Positions 23,270 through 31,636 of a DNA stretch of 35,042 nt are shown here, piece after piece. The notes under the pieces were generated by a model. The model saw only the letters and a list, made by a program, of their open reading frames with translations, was not told the origin of the DNA and did not search any database. Each line of letters begins with the position of its first letter. Position 1 is the first letter of the stretch. Location: NCBI GenBank assembly GCA_020404895.1, contig JADBWK010000172.1, positions 1-35,042 on the forward strand. The letters are read 5' to 3'. Made by a program: the position numbers and the translations under genes. The DNA comes from Pseudanabaena sp. M085S1SP2A07QC. GTDB taxonomy: Bacteria > Cyanobacteriota > Cyanobacteriia > Pseudanabaenales > Pseudanabaenaceae.

Positions 23270-25537
23270 ATGCTAGGCTATGGCAACTGTTTGAAAGTTT
23301 CGATGCCACGCATGGAGTCTTTACCTGAATCTTCACAACCTCTTGGCGATCTGGTAAAAAAAGATCGCGAATCGCTGATTGGGGATCTAGTCAATCACCA
23401 GCCTGAACTTGCTGTATCAGCTTTACCAGAAATTGATCCGCGCGATCGCTTTACATGGTCAAACTTTTTTGTAGTTGTAAGCATTCCCTTCGTAGGGGGA
23501 TTGGTGGGGCTAGGGCTAATTTATCTAGCCAATCCCTTAGCGATCAGTTGGCTATCATCTTCTGATGTTCCGGCTTTTTACTCTAATTCATTATGGAATA
23601 TCCCAAAAAGTATCCCGCAAATCCAAGCTGAGTTAGGACGCAGTTACCTAAAGCTCGGCGAAAGTTACAATCTAAAAACGGGTGAGACCATTTATACGGT
23701 TTTGGAAACAGAAACCCAGAATATTCGTGAAATTCGCTTATATCAGACCATTTGGGATCGGGGTGTAGAGAAATACCTGTTAGTTAGTACAACCACAGTT
23801 GCAGGAATCGACGAATATTTTGTGCGATCGCCAAAGCTTAAATATGCTACTGAAGCCATTCCTGCGCGATTGCGCCCAGACCGCAATCGACTTCCACTCA
23901 AAAAATTATCTCTATTAAACAATCCTCCCTCTCAATTCAATGGAATTTGGTTTAGTACAACGGGGAATATCGGTGGTATTGCCTATGGGCAAATCTATTA
24001 CTTTTCTAATGATAAGCGATCGCAGTTAGTAGAACTAGATGTATGGACTAGCCCTGTAGGAGAACTTCCTATATGGCGCAATGCTTTACCAAGCAATTCT
24101 AATTCAGTGCAATTAGTGGTTAATCAAACTCAAACATATGAACCTTCCTTACTAATTTTTCAACCAGAAGAAGTGATCGTTAGATCCATACGCAAAGTGC
24201 AATTGCGTCAGGTGACTTTAAATGAAGCGAAGGGTCAACCCAAAGCTTATCAAGATGCGTTGGTGATGGCGAGCGTTGGGCTATGGTCACCTGCATTGGG
24301 CAAATTCAATCTGATGGTGGATGATTTGAGATCTCAAGGGAAACAACTTTCGCCATTTTTACAAGAACAGTATGACTTGATTGCATTACACGCCAAAATC
24401 ACCTCAGACCAAGCCCAGAATCCTAATTCTAATTTAGGAGAAAAAGCACTAGTTAATATTATTGATGGAAGATGGAGCGAGGCTTTGGAGATCGTCAATG
24501 ATACAGCATACAAAGGCGATAAAATTGCTGAAATGTTAGCCAAATATCATCCTCATATTTGGCAACGAGTGATGACAATGTTGACTTTTACTGGAGCCAA
24601 GGAAATTAAGCTATGGGGTGGATTGATTGTTCTACAGCGTAACGGGTTACGCCGTGCCGAGCATTGGCTACGGGAGCAGAAAGTCGATCCTAAGGAATCC
24701 AATCAATTATTGCAACGTCTCGATCTTGCCCCTGTTACTCTTGACCCGAGACAATTAATCGGAACAGTTGCCTACATTGGTAAGGGAGACGCTGGATCGG
24801 AATGGTTTTTGCCGCCACCAAAGCTCGAATCAGGGCAAGGCTGGTATGAAGTCAACATCAATTTGATGAAGGACGGTGATAAGTGGAGCAATGCACCATT
24901 TAGCGAACTTAGCGATCGCTCATCAATTTTGTTGTGGAGAATTTTAGGGCTTTCTATCAATAGTAGTCTGGGAGTAGTACTATATGACCCCAATGGTAAA
25001 TCGCAAACAGCAACTTTAACTGCCCACTCCCTCTGGGTTAGCGATAATGGAAGCCTTAGAATTCTTGCTTCAGGAGAGGTTGCACTTGCCCCTTTGCTAA
25101 ATAAAAGTATTCTTCAACCTCTCGTCACTAGCGGCGGTGGATTTAATCCACCTAATGGATCCCCTGTCAAATGGCAATCCCTCTCATCAAAAACGATTGA
25201 ACGCATAGTTAGGACTATGTATCGTGAGTTGCAGCGCAATGGTGAAGTTTCACTCAGCATCGAGGATTTCGGTGTACTAGTGCAGCAGCAATGGACTCTG
25301 ACCTCGGTAAGCCTCGACGGCTCTGGAAAGCCTGAATATTTACTATTGCTTGATCGCGAAAAAGTTGATCTAGGTGATCGTCATTATCCTTTAGCGATCG
25401 CTTTTTCTAGCGATGGTTCTCTCATTTTCAGTGATATGAGTGGAGGCAGAATCTGGATAGATGTTTTGCCAAGCAGTATTGATGGACAAATCCTCACGCT
25501 TCGGAATGGACGTTACGAAGTGTGGAACTTCCGTTAG
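23270..25537 (+). CDS. Large membrane-anchored protein of unknown function
   Basis: This protein has 755 residues from the first ATG; Met12 (23303, MPRMESLPESSQPLG) is an equally likely start because the first ATG abuts a palindrome. A soluble N-terminal stretch is followed by one transmembrane helix (about 66-90), then a long extracytoplasmic or lumenal part. That part includes GRSYLKLGESYNLKTGETIY, a helical middle (LMVDDLRSQGKQLSPFLQEQ), and a C-terminal region with FSSDGSLIFSDMSGGRIW, resembling a beta-propeller-like or WD-like turn. I recognise it only as the kind of conserved hypothetical protein found in cyanobacteria. No enzymatic motif is visible. Confidence 0.6.
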   Translation: MLGYGNCLKVSMPRMESLPESSQPLGDLVKKDRESLIGDLVNHQPELAVSALPEIDPRDRFTWSNFFVVVSIPFVGGLVGLGLIYLANPLAISWLSSSDVPAFYSNSLWNIPKSIPQIQAELGRSYLKLGESYNLKTGETIYTVLETETQNIREIRLYQTIWDRGVEKYLLVSTTTVAGIDEYFVRSPKLKYATEAIPARLRPDRNRLPLKKLSLLNNPPSQFNGIWFSTTGNIGGIAYGQIYYFSNDKRSQLVELDVWTSPVGELPIWRNALPSNSNSVQLVVNQTQTYEPSLLIFQPEEVIVRSIRKVQLRQVTLNEAKGQPKAYQDALVMASVGLWSPALGKFNLMVDDLRSQGKQLSPFLQEQYDLIALHAKITSDQAQNPNSNLGEKALVNIIDGRWSEALEIVNDTAYKGDKIAEMLAKYHPHIWQRVMTMLTFTGAKEIKLWGGLIVLQRNGLRRAEHWLREQKVDPKESNQLLQRLDLAPVTLDPRQLIGTVAYIGKGDAGSEWFLPPPKLESGQGWYEVNINLMKDGDKWSNAPFSELSDRSSILLWRILGLSINSSLGVVLYDPNGKSQTATLTAHSLWVSDNGSLRILASGEVALAPLLNKSILQPLVTSGGGFNPPNGSPVKWQSLSSKTIERIVRTMYRELQRNGEVSLSIEDFGVLVQQQWTLTSVSLDGSGKPEYLLLLDREKVDLGDRHYPLAIAFSSDGSLIFSDMSGGRIWIDVLPSSIDGQILTLRNGRYEVWNFR

Positions 25538-25546
25538 TCAAGTCAC

Positions 25547-25607
25547 AATAAAACGCGATAATAGAATGGCGGCGCTTTGCGCCGCCATTCTATTATCGCG
25601 TTTTATT
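25547..25607. terminator. Perfect palindrome, 29-bp arms, GC-TTT-GC apex
   Basis: The left arm AATAAAACGCGATAATAGAA-TGGCGGCGC pairs exactly with 25579-25607 around TTT. It lies 9 bp after the stop of the 755-residue gene and before the truncated end of devC, both convergent to it, so it can terminate transcripts from either side. Confidence 0.9.
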
Positions 25608-25631
25608 AGGTGGCAATACCAGCATGATTCA

Positions 25632-26348
25632 TTAAGCATCCATCCTCCATGTAAATAAGCCGATATCGATTAGTCCGCCTTGGCGCGATCGCACCATTCG
25701 CAAAAAGTTAATATCGCTAGTGACGAGATAGGCATTAATGCCAAATGTGGGGCTAAGTTGAAACAGTCCGCGTACTTGAAACTGGCGTTCGTCAATTTCC
25801 GTAACGATGGACTCTCCTGCTTTAAAGTTTTTGGCGATCGCCCCAAACTCATTCCGCGATCCAGAGTTAAAGAGAATGGTATCGGGTTCGCGGAGCTTTT
25901 GGCGATTCTCAACAACTCCTTGAATATTTAAAACTTGATGTTCGGGATTAATGCCAATGGCGTAGATATCCCAGATTTCTTTGTTATAGGGGTTGCGCCA
26001 TTGAATGAAGTTGAGATAAATCGGACTGACGGACTGTACGCCCGATATTCCTGCGGCTTGGTAAAGGCGGCGATCGGTAAAGCGATTGAGGGAAATTAGA
26101 GATCGATAGCGACTGCTCAGAATCACGATTTCGCCATTGATTCTGTGATGGAGTTCTACGGCACTGCTAAATAATGCACCCCGAAATCCCATTTGTAAAA
26201 ACATCAGCACATCCGCAAAACTAATTCCTGCGATCGCTACGAGCAAACGCACACGCTCTTTCCGCAGTTGCAACCAAGAAAGAAAAAGCGGTTTCTTCTT
26301 TTTAGATTTTGCCGTGACATTTGTAGGTTTATCTATGATTTTGGTCAT
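25632..26348 (-). pseudogene. devC: DevC-type ABC exporter permease, C-terminally truncated
   Basis: The 238-residue frame matches the first 60% of DevC/HetC-like MacB-type permeases. It has a cytoplasmic LSWLQLRKERVRLLVA start, a first membrane helix (about 35-60, IAGISFADVLMFLQMGFRGA), and the large periplasmic part with SPIYLNFIQWRNP and GIDIGL-like GLIDIGL. Full-length DevC has about 385 residues with three more helices. Here the family resemblance ends after GLIDIGL and the frame closes seven codons later (FTWRMDA). The three C-terminal helices and the following devA ATPase are missing, so it cannot form an exporter by itself. Confidence 0.8.
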
Positions 26349-26394
26349 AACTGTCTATGATTGGAAATCATTTTAAAAATTTAAAGATGCTAAT

Positions 26395-26585
26395 GATCTC
26401 CCTCAATCCCCCTTAAAAATGGGGAAGAAAAAAATTCTCTCCCCTTTTCAAACTACCGTGTACACACATCTCAGTTTGTCTGTGAAATCGAGAGAATTAC
26501 CCCACCCTAACCCTCCCCTTGCAAAGGGGAGGGAACAAGACTTCCCCCTTTGCAAGGGGGAATTAAAGGGGATAAGTCCGATTTG
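26395..26585. repeat. Dispersed repeat block between devB and devC, containing copy 2 of the C/G-tract repeat
   Basis: Positions 26498-26583 are the reverse complement of 15071-15166. Upstream of it are ctcaatcccccttaaaaa, a tract of CCCC/GGGG and aaactaccgtgtacacacat, all of a kind common in cyanobacterial intergenic repeats. The block separates devB from devC, which are normally a few bases apart. Confidence 0.8.
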
Positions 26586-26632
26586 TGGGTAAACCGTAGC
26601 CTTTTTGGCTGGGAGAATCTACTCACTGGGAC

Positions 26633-27400
26633 TCATTCCCGCACATCGATCGCTGCTTGAATACTGAGATTGGTTAGCCCTGCAACCAAATGACTAGAAG
26701 GCTCATTTAGCAATATTTTTACCTCTACAACTCGCGCATCGAACTGCGCCGCAGGATCGGTATTTAAGATATCTTTTTTACTAATCTGCAAGCCAACTTC
26801 CTTTACTTTGCCGCGCAATGTTTCGGAGAATGCATTATTTTTGCTGATTACTGTAGCGGATTGACCGACCTTGACTCGGTTAATATCTAGTTCATCAACC
26901 TCGGCAACGGCAACCATGCGTTGAGTTTGTCCCAAACTAATAATTCCGTTATTTCCCACTAACTCCCCAGCACGGGTATGAATTTTGAGAACCTGTCCGC
27001 CTTGAGGCGATCGCACTATAGCTAAATCAAGATCAGCTTTTGCTCTTGCTACACCTGCCTCAGCCTGAGCAACCTGCGATCTCGCTAATTCCACATCCAC
27101 GGGACGAACTTCGGCAATCTGGTCAAGGGTGGCGCGGGACTCAGCGATTTGGGACTGACGCGATCGTGTGATACGGGATAACTGAGCCTTCGCTTCATTT
27201 AGTTGTTGACGCACTGTATCGCTAGTTAACTGCTTACTATCGCGCAAGGAAGCAGAAACTGCACCTTCTTTTTGCAAATATTGATGCCGCCGATCCTCTA
27301 ATTCGGCATTGCGAAGTTCCGCCTCTAAACGTGCGATCGCCGCTTCTTGAGCAGCAGTTTCCGTTTGCAACTCTACTTGAATGCGACTGACCGAATGGTT
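26633..27400 (-). pseudogene. devB: DevB/HlyD-type membrane-fusion protein, N-terminally truncated
   Basis: About 256 residues match the C-terminal two thirds of DevB-like exporter adaptors. They comprise coiled-coil hairpin helices (AAQEAAIARLEAELR, VARAKADLDLAIVRSP), the second half of the lipoyl-like domain (GQVLKIHTRAGELVGNNGII) and the beta-barrel (MVAVAEVDELDINRVKVGQ). The N-terminal membrane helix and first lipoyl half are absent. The frame stays open to an ATG at 27532, but those residues are a read-through of the palindrome 27466-27573 and do not resemble the family. The gene is therefore broken at its 5' end, close to the palindromic element. Confidence 0.75.
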
Positions 27401-27465
27401 GACGAAACCCAGCGAACCCACAGCCATTCGAGAAGATCTAGGTGTGATGGGACTAGCGGGGCATC

Positions 27466-27573
27466 TATAGCAACGTAAGAGATAGATAGGACAATTCAAA
27501 ACCCAAAAGATGGCAGAGCTTCGCTCTGCCATCTTTTGGGTTTTATGTCCTAAGCAAAGCTTACATTGCTATA
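27466..27573. mobile_element. 108-bp nested inverted-repeat element (MITE-like)
   Basis: Three paired segments nest inside each other: outer TATAGCAACGTAAG / CTTACATTGCTATA (one mismatch), middle TAGGACA / TGTCCTA, and core AAAACCCAAAAGATGGCAGA-GC with its perfect 22-bp complement around TTC (27498-27544). It is non-coding and sits where devB loses its 5' end. The form (terminal inverted repeats, no protein) fits a MITE. Confidence 0.75.
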
Positions 27574-27590
27574 AAAGCTAAAAAACTGTA

Positions 27591-27643
27591 AAACCTAAGA
27601 ACTGATTGACAGAGCTTTGCTCTGTCAATCAGTTCTTAGGTTT
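27591..27643. terminator. Perfect palindrome, 25-bp arms, GC-TTT-GC apex
   Basis: The arms AAACCTAAGAACTGATTGAC-AGAGC and their complement flank TTT. It is only 17 bp from the preceding element, whose apex half is GGCAGAGC against GACAGAGC here. A short AGCGCAAAGCGCT hairpin follows at 27649-27661. It lies beyond the ureC stop (27711) and may terminate ureC. Confidence 0.85.
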
Positions 27644-27710
27644 ATTTGAGCGCAAAGCGCTATATATCTAGTACATTTGGCGAAGACTATAGATGGCGAT
27701 CGCGCAAATT

Positions 27711-29426
27711 TTAGAACAAGAAATATCGCTGCGCCATTGGTAAAACTGAAGCTGGTTCGCAGGTCAATAACTCGCCATCGGCTCTCACTTCATAGGTTTC
27801 AGGATCAACTTCCATATGCGGCAGAGAGTCATTGAGTTTCATATCGAGCTTGCTGATATTTCGCACACCTTTGACCGCGATCGCCTGTTTTTTCAACCCC
27901 AATTGATCGGGAATACCCCGCTCCATTGCAATTTGAGAAACGAAAGTGAAAGAGGTCTGCGCGATCGCCCCGCCATAACTGCCAAACATTGGACGCATAT
28001 ACACAGGCTGTGGTGTGGGAATACTGGCATTCGCATCACCCATCTGCGCCCATGCGATAAAGCCGCCCTTAATTACCATTTCTGGCTTCACACCAAAAAA
28101 GGCGGGATGCCACAGAACCAGATCGGCAATTTTGCCAACTTCAACGGAACCGACATATTCTGAAATCCCATGGGTAATAGCAGGATTAATCGTATACTTG
28201 GCGATATATCTTTGAGCTCGAAAATTGTCGGCGCATACTGATCCTCCAGTCCCAGAAAGAACACCTCTTTGAACTTTCATCTTATGTGCAGTCTGCCAAG
28301 TTCTAATAATTACTTCACCAACTCTTCCCATCGCTTGTGAGTCCGAAGAAAGCATACTAAACGCACCGAGATCATGGAGAATATCTTCAGCAGCGATCGT
28401 CTCACGGCGAATGCGCGACTCAGCAAAAGCGACATCTTCGGGAATGCTGGGATCGAGATGGTGACAGACCATCAGCATATCTAGATGTTCATCTAAAGTA
28501 TTGAGAGTATAGGGGCGAGTGGGATTAGTAGAAGAGGGAAGTACATTTGCCTCACCACAAATTCTGATGATGTCAGGAGCGTGACCTCCGCCCGCACCTT
28601 CAGTATGATAAGAATGAATGACTCGGTTTTTGAAAGCAGCGATCGTATCTTCCACAAATCCTGCTTCGTTTAGTGTATCCGTGTGAATTGCGACCTGAAT
28701 ATCATATTCATCAGCAACGCTTAAACAATTATCAATAGCCGCAGGAGTGGTTCCCCAGTCTTCATGCAGCTTTAATTTAATGACTCCAGCTTCCACCTGT
28801 TCGACTAACCCTTCAGGTTTACTGCTATTCCCTTTGCCTGAAAATCCTATATTCATCGGGAAGGCATCAGAAGCTTGCAACATCCGATGGATATTCCAAG
28901 GACCTGGGGTACAAGTCGTGGCATTAGAACCAACGGCTGGTCCAGTACCACCGCCAATCATCGTCGTGATCCCAGAGGCGATCGCCACTTCGATTTGCTG
29001 TGGACAGATAAAATGGATATGAGTATCAATTCCTCCTGCTGTGAGTATACGTCCTTCTCCCGCAATGACTTCTGTACCAGGACCGATAATGATATTTACA
29101 TTATCCTGAATGTAGGGATTTCCCGCTTTACCGATTGCTACGATTTTGCCTGCTTTGATGCCCACATCAGCTTTGATGACACCCCACCAATCAAGTATCA
29201 GTGCGTTAGTAATTACGGCATCTACGGCTCCATTAGTATTGGTAATCGGTGATTGTCCCATACCATCGCGAATTACTTTACCGCCACCAAATTTGACCTC
29301 ATCGCCATAGGTGGTGTAGTCGCGTTCCACTTCTATAAATAATTCGGTATCAGCTAGTCGAACGCGATCGCCCACGGTTGGTCCATAGGTTTCTGCGTAA
29401 GCTTGGCGAGACATTCTATAACTCAT
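27711..29426 (-). CDS. ureC: Urease subunit alpha
   Basis: This 571-residue catalytic subunit of the nickel enzyme hydrolyses urea to ammonia and carbamate. Metal ligands and active-site residues are all present: HIH (136, 138), the Lys to be carbamylated in KLHEDWG (Lys219), His248, His274, and the mobile-flap Cys321-His322 in [11 protein letters not shown]. Length is normal. GGAGAA at 29436-29441 lies a suitable distance upstream of the ATG at 29426, inside the end of ureB, and the 5-bp gap indicates co-translation with ureB. Confidence 0.97.
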   Translation of the reverse strand: MSYRMSRQAYAETYGPTVGDRVRLADTELFIEVERDYTTYGDEVKFGGGKVIRDGMGQSPITNTNGAVDAVITNALILDWWGVIKADVGIKAGKIVAIGKAGNPYIQDNVNIIIGPGTEVIAGEGRILTAGGIDTHIHFICPQQIEVAIASGITTMIGGGTGPAVGSNATTCTPGPWNIHRMLQASDAFPMNIGFSGKGNSSKPEGLVEQVEAGVIKLKLHEDWGTTPAAIDNCLSVADEYDIQVAIHTDTLNEAGFVEDTIAAFKNRVIHSYHTEGAGGGHAPDIIRICGEANVLPSSTNPTRPYTLNTLDEHLDMLMVCHHLDPSIPEDVAFAESRIRRETIAAEDILHDLGAFSMLSSDSQAMGRVGEVIIRTWQTAHKMKVQRGVLSGTGGSVCADNFRAQRYIAKYTINPAITHGISEYVGSVEVGKIADLVLWHPAFFGVKPEMVIKGGFIAWAQMGDANASIPTPQPVYMRPMFGSYGGAIAQTSFTFVSQIAMERGIPDQLGLKKQAIAVKGVRNISKLDMKLNDSLPHMEVDPETYEVRADGELLTCEPASVLPMAQRYFLF

Positions 29427-29431
29427 AATTT

Positions 29432-29743
29432 TTAATTCTCCAATTTTCCTTCAACCAAAGCATTAAATCCATAAATCTCGCGAGTACCGACATAAGGCAC
29501 AAGATTTATATCTTTCTCATCCCCTGGTTCAAAGCGGATGGAAGTACCCGCAGGAATATCGAGGTGTGTGCCTTTAGCGCGATCGCGATCAAAGATCAAA
29601 GCGCGATTTGTTTCATAAAAGTGATAATGCGAACCAACTTGGATGGGGCGATCTCCTGAATTACCGACTTTTAAGGTAATGCTTTCGCGTCCTGCATTTA
29701 GTTCGATGTCGCCATCTTGAGCAATTATTTCGCCAGGAATCAT
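29432..29743 (-). CDS. ureB: Urease subunit beta
   Basis: This 103-residue protein has the full UreB fold sequence: [51 protein letters not shown] and a C-terminal [14 protein letters not shown]. It assembles with UreA and UreC into the (ABC)3 apoenzyme. It is directly followed by ureC but is separated from ureA by two Uma2 genes and a hairpin, an unusual break in the normal ureABC order. Confidence 0.95.
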   Translation of the reverse strand: MIPGEIIAQDGDIELNAGRESITLKVGNSGDRPIQVGSHYHFYETNRALIFDRDRAKGTHLDIPAGTSIRFEPGDEKDINLVPYVGTREIYGFNALVEGKLEN

Positions 29744-29787
29744 AATTTTGTCTCCAATTAAAATTTTTAGTTTGTCATTGTGCCTTG

Positions 29788-29852
29788 AGATCCCCGACTT
29801 TTTCTATAAATTCAGAAGTTGTCTGCGTTATCAACAAAAAAGTCGGGGATCT
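29788..29852. repeat. Inverted repeat AGATCCCCGACTTTTT between uma2 and ureB
   Basis: The 16-bp perfect arms AGATCCCCGACTTTTT and AAAAAGTCGGGGATCT enclose 33 bases. The motif is widespread in cyanobacterial intergenic DNA. It lies 6 bp after the stop of the Uma2 gene at 29858, so it could end transcription arriving from the Uma2 genes before ureB. Confidence 0.8.
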
Positions 29853-29857
29853 GGTTT

Positions 29858-30517
29858 CTAGACGTTTAGGATCTGAACAGCAGTTAAATCTAGTTCAGGA
29901 AAAGTCCTCGAAATAATTCTGTCATCTCCAGTAAATTTATTTGTTTGATATTTACCATTTTCATCTAGTAAATTGACGAATACAGTGGGGATTTTAGGAT
30001 TGCCAAGAAATTCACGACTGCCAGTTGCGAGATAATCAACAATCCAATATTCGGGAATACCCATGCGTTCATATTCCTGAAATTTGTCAATATAATCATC
30101 CTCCCAATTAGTCGAAACAACTTCAACGGTTAACTGAATCTTTTCACGCAACCCTCTGTAATCGCGGCGATTAGATCGCCAGACGGTTGCATCGATTACA
30201 CTTAAATCAGGTATACGTCCGCGTTCATTTCCCTCTTGACTAATAGTTCTAATGGGAATTGATCTTTTGATCACATAGTTGAGGGATAAACGTTCCACTT
30301 CTCGATAAAAGCGTCTATCAATGAATTCACCAACATCATCATGATTGCGTGTAAATGCCATTTCAGAAATCTCAATTATCTCGCCATCAATAAGTTCATA
30401 ATGTTTTCCATCCTCTGGATAAATTTCTATAAATTGATCGAAAGTTAATTTAGGTTTTAGATCTATTGTCTTGAGCTTGTTTTCTGTCTTATTTTCTGTT
30501 GAAGTGATCGCTACCAT
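29858..30517 (-). CDS. Uma2 family (DUF820) endonuclease-like protein
   Basis: This 219-residue protein has a PD-(D/E)xK-type core: KLTFDQFIEIYPEDGKHYEL, GEIIEISEM, PDLSVIDATVWR, IQLTVEVVSTNWEDDYIDK (the E-x-V acidic strand) and YERMGIPEYWIVDY. The family is greatly expanded in cyanobacteria. Its nuclease fold is predicted, but its biological role is unknown. It is a tandem paralogue of the next gene (30557-31180), 39 bp away, with much of the C-terminal half (SREFLGNPKIPTVFVNLLD) nearly the same. It interrupts the urease operon. Confidence 0.88.
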   Translation of the reverse strand: MVAITSTENKTENKLKTIDLKPKLTFDQFIEIYPEDGKHYELIDGEIIEISEMAFTRNHDDVGEFIDRRFYREVERLSLNYVIKRSIPIRTISQEGNERGRIPDLSVIDATVWRSNRRDYRGLREKIQLTVEVVSTNWEDDYIDKFQEYERMGIPEYWIVDYLATGSREFLGNPKIPTVFVNLLDENGKYQTNKFTGDDRIISRTFPELDLTAVQILNV

Positions 30518-30556
30518 CTCAAATCTCCATTTTTTGTTAATAAAATTATAAATTAA

Positions 30557-31180
30557 TTAGATATTTAGAATCTGAGCGGCAGTTAACCCTAATTCAGGGA
30601 AAGTTTTAGATTTGACTATAGCTTCTCCCGTAAATTTAGAAGTTTGATATTTACCATTTGCATCCAGTAAATTAACAAATATAGTAGGGATTTTGGAGTT
30701 GCCAAGAAACTCACGACTAGCGATCGCCTTGTAATCTACAATCCAATATTCAGGAATACCCAAGCGTTGATATTCGTCAAACTTCTCAATATAGTCATCA
30801 GTCCAATTTGTGGAGACAACTTCGATCGCTAACTGAATTGGTTCTATTAGCGAAGAATAATCCGAAGGATTAGAATACCAAGTATTCCTATCAATAACGC
30901 TAATATCGGGAACTCTACCTTGTGACAAACCATTAATTTTATTGGTTTTGATACTTACATTCTGTCGAACAACAAAATCTAGACTTAAGCGATCGATTTC
31001 GCGGTCAAACTTTTTATAGATAAACGCAACAATATTTTCATGTTGTCGAGTATTTGCCACAGCAACTAGTTCCCCATCAACAAGCTCATATTTTCCATCC
31101 TTTGGACAAATTTCTAGAAATTCTTCATAGGTTAACTTTGTCTTGACTTTTAGCTCTTGACCTTTAGCGATCGCAACCAT
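30557..31180 (-). CDS. Uma2 family (DUF820) endonuclease-like protein
   Basis: This 207-residue paralogue of the neighbouring Uma2 protein has KLTYEEFLEICPKDGKYELV, GRVPDISVIDRNTWY, IQLAIEVVSTNWTDDYIEK and YQRLGIPEYWIVDY. The candidate catalytic Asp and Glu-x-Val residues of the PD-(D/E)xK fold are kept, suggesting an active enzyme. It lies between ureA (with a hairpin at 31209-31243 in the gap) and its tandem copy. The pair is bounded by inverted repeats on both sides. Confidence 0.88.
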   Translation of the reverse strand: MVAIAKGQELKVKTKLTYEEFLEICPKDGKYELVDGELVAVANTRQHENIVAFIYKKFDREIDRLSLDFVVRQNVSIKTNKINGLSQGRVPDISVIDRNTWYSNPSDYSSLIEPIQLAIEVVSTNWTDDYIEKFDEYQRLGIPEYWIVDYKAIASREFLGNSKIPTIFVNLLDANGKYQTSKFTGEAIVKSKTFPELGLTAAQILNI

Positions 31181-31208
31181 CTCAAACCTCCATAAAGTAT
31201 TTGGAATT

Positions 31209-31243
31209 AATCAGAATAAAGTGCAAAGCACTTTATTCTGATT
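31209..31243. terminator. Perfect palindrome, 16-bp arms, GC-AAA-GC apex
   Basis: The arms AATCAGAATAAAGTGC and GCACTTTATTCTGATT flank AAA. It begins 5 bp beyond the ureA stop codon (31249) on the minus strand and so is placed to end the ureD-ureA transcript before the Uma2 pair. Confidence 0.8.
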
Positions 31244-31248
31244 GCAGA

Positions 31249-31551
31249 TTAGCGAATAGGATTATGCACTGTAACTAGTTTTGTGCCATCGGGAAAAGTT
31301 GCTTCCACTTGCACATCATGGATCATTTCGGGGATACCTTCCATCACATCGTCACGAGTGAGCAACGTCGCGCCATAGGACATTAATTCTGCAACTGTGC
31401 GACCTTCTCGCGCCCCTTCCATAATTTCGGCACTAATAAAAGCGATCGCTTCAGGATAATTTAATTTCAAACCCTTAGCCTTACGTCGCTCTGCTAGAAG
31501 GGCGACGGTAAAAATTAGTAACTTATCTTTTTCTTGAGGCGTTAGCTGCAT
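31249..31551 (-). CDS. ureA: Urease subunit gamma
   Basis: This 100-residue UreA has [54 protein letters not shown] and [20 protein letters not shown]. It is the small structural subunit of urease. It follows ureD with a 69-bp gap that contains a palindrome and a duplicated piece of the ureD end. Confidence 0.96.
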   Translation of the reverse strand: MQLTPQEKDKLLIFTVALLAERRKAKGLKLNYPEAIAFISAEIMEGAREGRTVAELMSYGATLLTRDDVMEGIPEMIHDVQVEATFPDGTKLVTVHNPIR

Positions 31552-31558
31552 GAATAAT

Positions 31559-31636
31559 TACCAAACTCGTGGATACATTTTACTCGTGTTTTAAGTTGTG
31601 CGAAGCACAACTTAAAACACCTACCAAACTCGTGGA
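31559..31636. repeat. Palindrome flanked by a 15-bp direct repeat of the ureD end
   Basis: The sequence taccaaactcgtgga occurs at 31559-31573 and again at 31622-31636, where it encodes the last codons and stop of ureD. Between them is a palindrome with 16-bp perfect arms, GTGTTTTAAGTTGTGC and its complement around GAA (31586-31620). The arrangement resembles an insertion with target-site duplication. Confidence 0.85.

Noticed and set aside
27401-27532. N-terminal extension of the DevB-like frame to an ATG at 27532
   Set aside because: The first 28 or so residues are translation of the palindrome at 27466-27573 and the following ones do not resemble the family, so the frame is open by chance and the gene is 5'-truncated.
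27816-29252. Plus-strand open frames inside ureC
   Set aside because: They are antisense to an intact, strongly conserved gene and have no protein-like composition.
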